Shown: in pieces, positions 23,142 through 31,559 of the stretch | Numbering within the stretch: the first letter of the stretch is position 1 | Layout of the letters: each line of letters opens with the position of its first letter | Assembly (NCBI RefSeq): GCF_000758755.1 | Contig: NZ_JRMV01000277.1 | Coordinates: 1-64,000, forward strand | Direction: 5' to 3' | Length of the DNA: 64,000 nucleotides | From: Actinomyces sp. S6-Spd3 | GTDB lineage: Bacteria > Actinomycetota > Actinomycetes > Actinomycetales > Actinomycetaceae | Translations under genes and position numbers: made by a program | The notes under the pieces: model-generated | Database searches by the model: none | What the model was told of the DNA's origin: nothing | Seen by the model: the letters and a program-made list of their open reading frames with translations, nothing else

Positions 23142-23621
23142 ATGGCTGATACCCAATGGCTGACTCAAGCTCAGTATGACAAGCTCCAGGCGGAGCTCAC
23201 GGATCGCGTCGAGGTGCGTCGTCCTGAGATCGCTCGTCTGATTGACGCAGCTCGCCAGGAAGGCGATTTGCGAGAGAACGGCGGCTACCACGCTGCTCGT
23301 AACGAGCAGTCCCTCAACGAGACCCGTATCCAGGCACTCGAAGAAATGCTGCGCAACGCCGAGGTTGGCGAAACCCCCGCTGATGATGGAATCGTCGAAC
23401 CCGGAATGGTTGTCACCGCTCTTGTTGCAGGCCGCGAGCAGAAGTTCCTCCTGGGTTCCCGCGATGCCGGCGGCGACCTCGGAGTGCAGGTTTTCTCTTC
23501 CCAGGCTCCTCTGGGCGCAGCAGTGATGGGACACCGCAAGGGCGATACCCTCACCTACGAGGCCCCCAATGGCCGCGAGATCACCGTTGAGATCTTGGAT
23601 GCAACGCCTTTCGTTGGCTGA
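23142..23621 (+). CDS. greA: Transcription elongation factor GreA
   Basis: Predicted 159-residue factor that enters the RNA polymerase secondary channel and stimulates cleavage of backtracked RNA. The N-terminal coiled coil carries the tip motif AARQEGDLRENGGYHAARNEQ (about residues 35-55), with the acidic D and E that position the catalytic Mg2+. The C-terminal FKBP-like domain ends APLGAAVMGHRKGDTLTYEAPNGREITVEIL, the usual GreA end. Actinobacterial length. ATG 23142 follows CGGAGGC. A strong terminator follows. Confidence 0.96.
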   Translation: MADTQWLTQAQYDKLQAELTDRVEVRRPEIARLIDAARQEGDLRENGGYHAARNEQSLNETRIQALEEMLRNAEVGETPADDGIVEPGMVVTALVAGREQKFLLGSRDAGGDLGVQVFSSQAPLGAAVMGHRKGDTLTYEAPNGREITVEILDATPFVG

Positions 23622-23635
23622 GTAAACCCAAACGA

Positions 23636-23680
23636 ACTGTGGGGGCTCCAGAGTTGAACTCTGGAGCCCCCACAGTTTTA
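23636..23680 (+). terminator. Rho-independent terminator of greA
   Basis: Arms ACTGTGGGGGCTCCAGAGT (23636-23654) and ACTCTGGAGCCCCCACAGT (23658-23676) pair perfectly over 19 bases with loop TGA, followed by TTTTA. It may also act on the convergent permease gene. Confidence 0.88.
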
Positions 23681-23721
23681 CGCGTTCAGTCAGAACAAGG
23701 CGCTTTCAGCTTCACTCAGCA

Positions 23722-25257
23722 TCATGCGCCGCTGTCTTCTTCATCCGTTTCAGCGCTCTGCTCAATTTCATCAGCGACACGCGTCCCCACGCTATCGCCC
23801 GGCTCTGCAGTGCCAGCAGTCACCATGCGTTCGCTCAGTTCCTCGTTGACAGCGTAGGTGTGTGCATCAACTGCCTCCCCTGCAAGGAGGGGAAGATCTT
23901 CGCCGTAGGAATGAGCAATCAAAGCATCGAGCGTACCCGGAGCCCCGCCTGGACGATCAAGCTTTGTCGCTAGCGCAGGCTCAGGATCGTGTCCGTGCAG
24001 GTAGAGCACAGTGGAGTTAATGAAGGCTGCGATCGGGATGGAGAAAATCGCCCCCGCGATTCCGGCAACCATCGAACCTGCCGTTACACCGAGCAAAACA
24101 ACCAGCGGGTGCAAAGATACGGCGTTGGACATCAGAAGTGGTTGAAGGAGGTTACCCTCGACTTGCTGGACCAGCAAGATAATGACCAGCATGATCAAAC
24201 CGACGGTGAAGCCCTGATCCACGACGGCCACCAAGACTGCAATAATTCCCGAAATCAGGGAACCGATAATCGGAATGAAAGAGCCGAAAAACACCAAAAC
24301 GATGATCGGGATGACCAGTGGGACACCCAAGAAGTAGGCACCGATGCCGATGCTCAGCGCATCGATGAAGGCAACTTGCATCTGGCCGACCACATAGCCA
24401 CCCATGCTTGCCCACCCGCGAATTGCGGCCTCGTGAACGGGTTCGCGAGCGCCCTTAGGAAGCAAGCGCACGAACCAGACCCAGATGTCGCGGCCATCTT
24501 TGAGGAAGAAGAAGAGGCAGAAGAGAGCGATCACCGAACCGGTGGCGATAGAAATCGCTGAAGAAGTCGCATTCACCGCACCGAAGATCAGTGACTGCGC
24601 GTGGGATTGAACCCAGGCGACAATCTCGGACTGTAAGTTTTCCAGATGCGAATCGATACCTGAGGTGTCGATCCCCAATGGGCTGGTACGCAACCACTCG
24701 AGGAGCGTGGTGAGACCTTCGTTTGCGCGGGTCAGCAGTGAGGGAACCTGTGAGAGGATCTGAGCCCCAGCGGTCGACAGCGCTGCACCTACAACAACCA
24801 CAGTGGCAAGCAAACCACTAAGGGCAGCAAGCGCTCGCGGGAAGTGAGCCTTGCGGTGAAGCCACGACACCATCGGGTTAAGGAAGACCGCAAGAAGAAG
24901 TGCAACTGCGATCGGAACGATAATCCCGTAAACGAAAGTCATTCCGAAAATCAGCAGAGCTACCGCCGCGATAACGACGATCGCACGCCACGCAACTGCC
25001 GCGCCCACGCGCAGGGACCACGGCACGGCCTCGGAAGCATCCCGGCTGGTGGGTTCATCCTCAACGACGACGCGAACGCGCTGTGGCCTGTCCCCCTGGA
25101 GATGAGAGCGCTGCTCTTGAACGCGGCGCCTGATCTGTTCGAGAGGTTTCAGAAGCGACGAGGCCAAGCTTGAGCCGGCTCCCCCTCCTCCCTTATCTGT
25201 ACGGCTGGGGCGTTGATCGGGGGTTGATGCTTGTTGCTGCGCATCCTTTTCGCTCAT
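23722..25257 (-). CDS. AI-2E family transporter (PerM-like)
   Basis: Predicted 511-residue membrane protein. The first 80 residues are polar and hydrophilic; eight or so helices follow from about residue 90 to 420. Signatures of the AI-2E exporter/PerM family are visible: FVYGIIVPIAVALLLAVFLNPMVSWL near the start, FFLKDGRDIWVWFVRLLP, GYVVGQMQVAFIDALSIGIGAYFLGVP, IPIIGSLISGIIAVLVA, and LLVQQVEGNLLQPLLMSNAV with LHPLVVLLGVTAGSMVAGIAGAIFSIP. The C-terminal 90 residues are acidic and probably disordered. The family includes autoinducer exporters and Na+/H+ antiporters, so the substrate is open. It lies 29 bases downstream of the FKBP gene on the same strand. Confidence 0.9.
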   Translation of the reverse strand: MSEKDAQQQASTPDQRPSRTDKGGGGAGSSLASSLLKPLEQIRRRVQEQRSHLQGDRPQRVRVVVEDEPTSRDASEAVPWSLRVGAAVAWRAIVVIAAVALLIFGMTFVYGIIVPIAVALLLAVFLNPMVSWLHRKAHFPRALAALSGLLATVVVVGAALSTAGAQILSQVPSLLTRANEGLTTLLEWLRTSPLGIDTSGIDSHLENLQSEIVAWVQSHAQSLIFGAVNATSSAISIATGSVIALFCLFFFLKDGRDIWVWFVRLLPKGAREPVHEAAIRGWASMGGYVVGQMQVAFIDALSIGIGAYFLGVPLVIPIIVLVFFGSFIPIIGSLISGIIAVLVAVVDQGFTVGLIMLVIILLVQQVEGNLLQPLLMSNAVSLHPLVVLLGVTAGSMVAGIAGAIFSIPIAAFINSTVLYLHGHDPEPALATKLDRPGGAPGTLDALIAHSYGEDLPLLAGEAVDAHTYAVNEELSERMVTAGTAEPGDSVGTRVADEIEQSAETDEEDSGA

Positions 25258-25286
25258 GCTTGGCCTCGTCTTTTCAGTTTGTTGGC

Positions 25287-25685
25287 TCAGGCGACACCGA
25301 GAATATCGGTGACGAAAACAAGGGTATCGCCGCCGCGGATCCCAGCCTGGGGAACACCGCGCTGACCATAACCGTATTCGGAAGGAATCGACAGCAGGAC
25401 GCGCGAGCCGACGCGCTGACCAATGAGTCCCTCATCCCAGCCGCGGATGACCATTCCCACGCCGATTTGGAAGCTCAGCGCAGCGCCGCGGTCGTAGGAA
25501 TTATCGAAGACGTTTCCATCCCAGACTTGCCCCAGGTAGTGGCAGTGGATGGTGTCTCCAGCTTCGACGACCTGGCCGTCGCCCTCATGGAGGACCTCGA
25601 CGAGCAGCTCATCGCTGGGGGTGGGATCAGTAAATTCCAGGGTGGGCTTACGGCCAAATTCGCCTGTCACTATAAGGTTTTCCAT
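25287..25685 (-). CDS. FKBP-type peptidyl-prolyl cis-trans isomerase
   Basis: Predicted 132-residue single-domain FKBP that isomerises X-Pro bonds. Active-site elements are in place: HCHYLGQVWDGNVFDNSYDRG (Y, F, D of the pocket), SFQIGVGMVIRGWDEGLIGQRVG (V-I-x-G-W) and IPSEYGYGQRGVPQAGIRGGDTLVFVTDIL (Y, and the final F/V-D). No signal peptide, so cytosolic. Start ATG 25685 with AGGAGAAACC upstream. It probably shares a transcript with the downstream AI-2E-type gene. Function as folding helper is inferred from the family. Confidence 0.93.
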   Translation of the reverse strand: MENLIVTGEFGRKPTLEFTDPTPSDELLVEVLHEGDGQVVEAGDTIHCHYLGQVWDGNVFDNSYDRGAALSFQIGVGMVIRGWDEGLIGQRVGSRVLLSIPSEYGYGQRGVPQAGIRGGDTLVFVTDILGVA

Positions 25686-25788
25686 GGTTTCTCCTTAGGG
25701 AAGTACTGCGGTAGAGGACTGAGTATTCAATGAGGCATCCCGAAAGATGCAGAAGGGGCCACGCTCAAGCGAACGCGACCCCAACTTG

Positions 25789-26748
25789 TTAGCGACGAGA
25801 CGCCAAGATCGAAAGAACTCGGAGGATTTCGACGTACATCCACACGACCGTGACCATGATGCCGAAAGCGCAGTACCACGCGAATTGCACGGGAGCACCT
25901 CGTTCAACGCCCTGTTTGACGGTATCGAAATCACCGATCAAGGACAGGGTTGCAAGGACAACGGCGATGAGGGAGACAACCACGCCCAGCGGAATGCCCT
26001 TGACGTAGATCGTGTCGATGGGCGACATCGCTCCGAAGGCCACCAAAACCGCGTTCGCGATGCGAGTAAGGAGAAGAGCCAAAATGCCAATCAAGGTGAA
26101 CTTTGCAAGCTTGGGCGAATTGCGCACCTTGCCCGAAGTGAAGAGGACAAGCGTAATTCCCGTAACGGCAAGGGTTGCGATGAATGCCTGAGCGACGATG
26201 CCCGGGTACATCATTTCCATGAAGGAGGACAGGGCACCCAGCGAGACACCCTCTGCGAAGGCGTAGGCCATGATGAGGCCCGGGCGAATGGTCTTCGAGA
26301 AGGAATTCACCATTGCCAAAATGAAAGCGACCAACGCGCCCAGCCCCATTGCAAAAATGCCCAGCGTGGGGTTCGTTGCAGCGAGGAACCACGCAGGGGC
26401 GGCGCCAAGAAGCAGGATGAGGAAAGAGATTCCGGTCTTCATCAAGGCGTCGTCATAGGTCATGCGACCGCGATCGACCGCGTCCGCGGAAGGCGCCTGG
26501 TAGGCCTGCTGGAGATCGGCATACACGGAGGGGTCAACGCTGGGTGCGCCAGCGTAGCCGCCTTGAGTCTGGGTCCCATAGGTTGAGGCCTGGGGCTGAG
26601 CGTAGGGGTAGCGCGCGGGATCAACAACGGTTGTCCCGGAAGCTTGAGCATTCGTGGGCTGGTAGCCGGGCATCGCCGGGTAGCCCGCAGGAGTCGAATC
26701 GGCGCGAGACCAGTCTCGCTCCATCTTTGAGAACACGGGGTTTGTCAT
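25789..26748 (-). CDS. Bax inhibitor-1/YccA family membrane protein
   Basis: Predicted 319-residue membrane protein. The first 110 residues are soluble and rich in Pro, Ala, Gln and Tyr (PAMPGYQPTNAQ, YAQPQASTYGTQTQGGYAG), an extension common in actinobacterial members. Seven helices follow, starting MTYDDALMKTGISFLILLLG. Typical features are AYAFAEGVSLGALSSFMEMMYPGIV, AFIATLAVTGITLVLF and the C-terminal WYCAFGIMVTVVWMYVEILRVLSILASRR. Relatives act as calcium leak channels or stress proteins, but no function is proven for this subgroup. The tRNA-Leu gene lies 35 bases upstream. Confidence 0.9.
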   Translation of the reverse strand: MTNPVFSKMERDWSRADSTPAGYPAMPGYQPTNAQASGTTVVDPARYPYAQPQASTYGTQTQGGYAGAPSVDPSVYADLQQAYQAPSADAVDRGRMTYDDALMKTGISFLILLLGAAPAWFLAATNPTLGIFAMGLGALVAFILAMVNSFSKTIRPGLIMAYAFAEGVSLGALSSFMEMMYPGIVAQAFIATLAVTGITLVLFTSGKVRNSPKLAKFTLIGILALLLTRIANAVLVAFGAMSPIDTIYVKGIPLGVVVSLIAVVLATLSLIGDFDTVKQGVERGAPVQFAWYCAFGIMVTVVWMYVEILRVLSILASRR

Positions 26749-26783
26749 GAGATTTCCTTTCCCTCGGTTCAGTATCTATTGAG

Positions 26784-26857
26784 TACCCCCAGTCGGACTC
26801 GAACCGACAACACACCGATTTTAAGTCGGTTGCCTCTGCCAATTGGGCTATGGGGGC
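26784..26857 (-). tRNA. tRNA-Leu (anticodon UAA), short variable arm
   Basis: The minus strand folds into a complete cloverleaf. Acceptor GCCCCCA pairs with TGGGGGT (G-U at position 1-72), discriminator A. D arm is GCCC/AGGC with GG in the loop. Anticodon stem ACCGA/TCGGT encloses the loop CTTAAAA, anticodon TAA. T arm is GTCGG-TTCGAGT-CCGAC. The variable region is only five bases (GTGTT), whereas bacterial leucine tRNAs normally have a long one. CCA is not encoded. It lies between ppx and the Bax-inhibitor gene, on the same strand. Confidence 0.9.
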
Positions 26858-26864
26858 ATCGCCG

Positions 26865-27845
26865 CTAGCGACGAGCCAGCATCGAAAGCGCGATACCGTC
26901 AAGGATATCGTGTTCGGAGACGTGGGCGCCCGCTATCGGGTGGTTTGTATTCTCGCAGCGTAGAGTAACGCGGTCCATGACACGCTTCCAGATCAGGGCG
27001 CCACCTGCGATGACGTCCGCGCGCCCCTCAGGCATGAACCCGAGGGCTGCCTTGACCGCCAGTGGCTGCTCGAGCATGAAACGGACCGAGGCATCGGTAT
27101 CCGCGTGGCTCAGAAATGCGCCATCGATCTTTTCCGGCTGGTACGAGGCCAAGCCCAGCGCGTGTGCAGCGATCGTTGTGATGGTGCCCGCTACGCCCAC
27201 CACGCCTCGGACGCTAGAGAAATCAACAGCCTCTTCGGCCTCGTCAAGGCGCGCATCGATCCACTCACTGGCCTGGGCCTGGACCCCGTCGGGAATCGGT
27301 TGATCGCTTGCGCATCCGGCAAAGAATTTCTCGGTCACGCGGACGGAGCCCATATCGGCCGAATATGCCGCATCAACGCCCTTACCTAGCGTACCTACGA
27401 CCATTTCCGTTGAACCGCCACCGATATCGACGACCAGCACCTTCCCTCGATCGTAGGCGTGCACGCTGCTTGCAGCACCGGCGAAAGACAAGGCGGCTTC
27501 TTCAGTGCCGGGAACAACTTCCGGGTAGACACCTAGGAGTTCATTCACGGGCTCAATGAAATCCTGGCGGTTTTCAGCGTCACGCATTGCCGATGTCGAC
27601 ACGAAACGAATGTCCGTTGCCCCCAGATTGTCAATCATCCGCTTGTATTCGCGCACCGCTGCGAGGGTGCGTTCAATTGCCTCGGGAGCGAGGCGCCCCG
27701 TGCGGTCAACGCCCTGTCCCAAGCGCACGATCCGCATTTGTCGGGTGAGATCGTTCAAAATCACGCGCTCACCCTGGGTTTCGCCGTCTGCAACAAGAAG
27801 TCGAATTGAGTTCGTTCCACAATCAATTGCCGCTACCCGCGTCAT
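26865..27845 (-). CDS. ppx: Ppx/GppA family phosphatase
   Basis: Predicted 326-residue exopolyphosphatase or guanosine-pentaphosphate phosphatase of the ASKHA fold. ATG 27845 begins MTRVAAIDCGTNSIRLLVAD, the first phosphate-binding motif; a further 15 codons upstream to 27890 are in frame but spoil this start. LVVDIGGGSTEMVVG (about 137-151) is the second loop. The conserved FVSTSAMRDAENRQDFI and GVVGVAGTITTIAAHALGL are also present. It is the short single-domain form frequent in actinobacteria. It belongs to the eno-ftsB-DUF501-ppx run, with tRNA-Leu seven bases behind it. Confidence 0.92.
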   Translation of the reverse strand: MTRVAAIDCGTNSIRLLVADGETQGERVILNDLTRQMRIVRLGQGVDRTGRLAPEAIERTLAAVREYKRMIDNLGATDIRFVSTSAMRDAENRQDFIEPVNELLGVYPEVVPGTEEAALSFAGAASSVHAYDRGKVLVVDIGGGSTEMVVGTLGKGVDAAYSADMGSVRVTEKFFAGCASDQPIPDGVQAQASEWIDARLDEAEEAVDFSSVRGVVGVAGTITTIAAHALGLASYQPEKIDGAFLSHADTDASVRFMLEQPLAVKAALGFMPEGRADVIAGGALIWKRVMDRVTLRCENTNHPIAGAHVSEHDILDGIALSMLARR

Positions 27846-27902
27846 GGTTCCGTTCTTTCTGGGGAGTTCGCTATTTCTAGAAATTGACACGCACCGTGCG
27901 CA

Positions 27903-28421
27903 TCAGCAGGTGCAGGATTGGCGATCCCACAGGCCTCGTTCGCGCATCATCTCCAGCGCGAGGTCACCGATCGGGTTCACGCCCTCCCCCGCGGCCAAGG
28001 CGTGACCGACCAGCGCGTGCAGACACTTGACGCGCGTAGGCATTCCACCGGCGGATACTCCGTGGATTTCAGGAACGTCGAGCTCCAGCTTCCTGCCAAG
28101 CTCCTCGCGGGAAGCAATGTAGGCCTCGTGAGCATGCTGGTAGGCGGCGCGCAGGTCCTCGTCATCGGCCAGGCGCTCATTGAAGTCTTCCATGACCTTG
28201 GTTGCTTCAAGCGTCGAGCAGGCGCGGACCGCTCCGGGACTGGTCAGGTAGAAAGTTGTGGGGAAAGGAGTTCCGTCTTCAAGCCTAGGCGCCGTCGCAA
28301 CAACGGTCGGCTTCCCGCAAACGCAACGCGCGGCAATCCCGACGACCCCTCGGGGAACACGTCCCAATTGTTCTTCGAGAACCTGAAGATCCTCGGCGCT
28401 AGCCGGCGTAATTGCGTTCAT
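27903..28421 (-). CDS. DUF501 family protein
   Basis: Predicted 172-residue protein of the actinobacterial DUF501 family, function unknown. The second of two consecutive ATGs (28421) is used, five bases from GGAGG; the first (28424) is too close. Typical parts are LGRVPRGVVGIAARCVCGKP, PFPTTFYLTSPGAVRACSTLEA, AHEAYIASREEL and the C-terminal AGGMPTRVKCLHALVGHALA with GVNPIGDLAL. Conserved Cys, His and Arg residues around VKCLHALV suggest an enzyme or metal site, but this is a guess. It lies between ftsB and ppx, the usual neighbourhood in actinobacteria. Confidence 0.92.
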   Translation of the reverse strand: MNAITPASAEDLQVLEEQLGRVPRGVVGIAARCVCGKPTVVATAPRLEDGTPFPTTFYLTSPGAVRACSTLEATKVMEDFNERLADDEDLRAAYQHAHEAYIASREELGRKLELDVPEIHGVSAGGMPTRVKCLHALVGHALAAGEGVNPIGDLALEMMRERGLWDRQSCTC

Positions 28422-28522
28422 CATTCCTCCACATTCAGACAAACCCGGATTATTTTACGCGAAAAGGCTTGCGGGAGGGAGTGTTTCCACGCAATGGATC
28501 TGGCGCGTGTGGCGCGCGGTGA

Positions 28523-29248
28523 TCAGTTGCCAGTTCCTTGTGTGCTTGCGCTACTTTCAGGAGTCGCAGACTGCGAGGGAGATGGCGCATTCCCGCCCGT
28601 TTGTGCGGTCTGGATATTTCCCGTCGGATGGTCAGCCTCTTCGACCGTCATCGAGAGGACCTGCATCCATGGGCGAGCGGGGCCCGCCTCGCGTGCTGCC
28701 GCGACCTGGGCTTGGTCTTGGTAGTCCTTACCGGGGTCCAAGACGGAGTACTGAGTTTCTCCGGGCTTGACGTATCCGAGGCGTTCGCGCGCCTGTGAGG
28801 CGATGTACTGCGGGTTCGACCACAGTTCGAGTTGTTGGCGCTTCGCGTCGTTGTCCGCCTGGGTTTGTTGGACTTTTGCCTTGATCGCTGCAAGTTCACG
28901 TTCTTGGCTCCACAGCTGCATGAAGGAGGGAACGAGGAGCAGCGCGAGAAGTGCCCCAAGAAGGAGCAATCCCAAAATACGCATTGAGATTTCGATACCG
29001 CCGAAAGAGACCGAGCTGGGGCGCTTCGCCGCGTTTTCCGCGGCTTGGGCGCGGGGTCTGGAAGCTTCGCGTTCCGGACGCACTCGCGGTGTTGTGCGCG
29101 CGATTGGTGTGCTTTGAGTCCCTTGAGCGCGTGCTCGCGGGGTTTTTCCCACCTGACGAGGCCGCCGCTGGGTATCAGGCTCAGCCGCAGCTTGACGTCT
29201 GCGGGCGTTGGGGACGACTGGGCGTCCTTTTCTGGGTTTCTGAGCCAT
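28523..29248 (-). CDS. ftsB: Septum formation initiator FtsB/DivIC-like
   Basis: Predicted 241-residue bitopic divisome protein. Start at ATG 29248 (MAQKPRKGRP) behind AGGGAT; the ORF also opens six codons earlier. A cytoplasmic, basic, Arg/Pro-rich region (1-80) precedes the membrane helix RILGLLLLGALLALLLVPSF (about 90-109), then a coiled coil (WSQERELAAIKAKVQQTQAD, DAKRQQLELWSN) and the hallmark PQYIASQARERLGYVKPGET. The C-terminal 70 residues are Ser/Thr/Pro-rich. FtsB links FtsQ and FtsL and helps activate septal wall synthesis. Position between eno and DUF501 is conserved in actinobacteria. Confidence 0.9.
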   Translation of the reverse strand: MAQKPRKGRPVVPNARRRQAAAEPDTQRRPRQVGKTPRARAQGTQSTPIARTTPRVRPEREASRPRAQAAENAAKRPSSVSFGGIEISMRILGLLLLGALLALLLVPSFMQLWSQERELAAIKAKVQQTQADNDAKRQQLELWSNPQYIASQARERLGYVKPGETQYSVLDPGKDYQDQAQVAAAREAGPARPWMQVLSMTVEEADHPTGNIQTAQTGGNAPSPSQSATPESSASTQGTGN

Positions 29249-29330
29249 ATCCCTATGGTGCCTCAAGCCGGCAAGACGGGCAGAACATAAAACTCATGTG
29301 TTCCCAATTGAGGGCTGAATCGCATAACGA

Positions 29331-29364
29331 AGGGGTGGGTGATGATTTCTCATCACCCACCCCT
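29331..29364 (-). terminator. Perfect 15-bp hairpin behind eno
   Basis: AGGGGTGGGTGATGA (29331-29345) and TCATCACCCACCCCT (29350-29364) pair perfectly, loop TTTC. It follows the enolase stop on the minus strand and precedes ftsB, so it may end or attenuate the eno transcript. No T-run follows. Confidence 0.7.
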
Positions 29365-29400
29365 AGGTCACGCTTCTAGGAGCGTGTCAGTATGTGCTTC

Positions 29401-30702
<1,302 letters not shown>

Positions 30703-30840
30703 CTACGTGACTACTGTCGTATCTAACGCTAGTACATTCGGGGCCACTCCATCAGTACTACGCGAGCACTCACACGCGTTTTCCTCGTCACGATCAAGGA
30801 CACATTGGCGCAAATTAGACATAGGTCCCCATAAATGCCG

Positions 30841-30868
30841 TATCGCCCACCCTCACGGGTGGGCGATA
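30841..30868 (-). terminator. Hairpin behind the lipoprotein gene
   Basis: TATCGCCCACCC (30841-30852) and GGGTGGGCGATA (30857-30868) form a perfect 12-base-pair stem with a TCAC loop, 55 bases after the lipoprotein stop and upstream of eno. It separates the mfd-lipoprotein transcript from eno. Confidence 0.72.
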
Positions 30869-30922
30869 CATCACATTTCAGACACGTGGGGGTATACCCA
30901 TACGCCCACGCGCAGCCGGCAA

Positions 30923-31507
30923 CTAGTTCTGGCCTGCCTGCCGCGCGGCAGAGCTCGAGCGGACGACGTCGCCGAAAACTGTCTGAGTCAGCTCATTGCT
31001 TTGCGCATTGTAGGTACCGTAGCGCGGATTGATCTCAACCTTCGTTGACTGCATAATCTGCGAAATCTGATTGCTCAGCTCCTGCGATTTTTCGGAGGAA
31101 AATCCCATTGAACGCAGCTTTTGCAGAGCCAAAGTATCCTTGACGATCGTCTTCAAGAAGGGAGTCGGTTCTTTGACAGGAGTACTCTGTCCTCCACGAG
31201 CAACAACGCGCTCCCCCATTTGCTGGAACTGTTGCATGACCTCTTCGTCACTCACCGTCACGCCGTTTTCTTCAGCAACTTGGCCCACTGCACGTGAAGA
31301 ACTCATATCCGGAAGGAATTGCGCTGCATCGACCTGCTGTCCCATCAATGCGCTGAGCTGCTGACTAGACAGGTCCAGTTCTGCCTCGCTCACGCTCCAA
31401 TCACCAATGATCGCTGCAGTTCCCGGGTGCGCGGAGCAGGCACCGAGGCCCAATCCAGACACGGCCAAGATTGCCGCCACCTTCGATGCGCGTGAAAGAG
31501 AAACCAT
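30923..31507 (-). CDS. Lipoprotein, SurA N-terminal-like
   Basis: Predicted 194-residue lipoprotein. The signal peptide ends with the lipobox LGAC (cysteine 24), so the mature protein should be lipid-anchored outside the membrane. Then come TAAIIGDWSVSEAELDLSSQ and helical stretches (EENGVTVSDEEVMQQFQQMG) as in the N-terminal chaperone part of SurA/PrsA-type proteins, but there is no parvulin domain and the protein is short. The C-terminus is NPRYGTYNAQSNELTQTVFG. It lies between mfd and eno, a position occupied by similar genes in relatives. A folding role at the envelope is inferred only. Confidence 0.7.
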   Translation of the reverse strand: MVSLSRASKVAAILAVSGLGLGACSAHPGTAAIIGDWSVSEAELDLSSQQLSALMGQQVDAAQFLPDMSSSRAVGQVAEENGVTVSDEEVMQQFQQMGERVVARGGQSTPVKEPTPFLKTIVKDTLALQKLRSMGFSSEKSQELSNQISQIMQSTKVEINPRYGTYNAQSNELTQTVFGDVVRSSSAARQAGQN

Positions 31508-31559
31508 GACTATATCCTCCGGAAAATCACTCTGTATAGGTGTCAGTGTAGCGCTCTGA

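Noticed and set aside
25734-25786. Possible terminator behind the Bax-inhibitor gene
   Set aside because: Only a 5-bp stem (GCATC/GATGC) and an imperfect GC-rich stem could be drawn; too weak to list.
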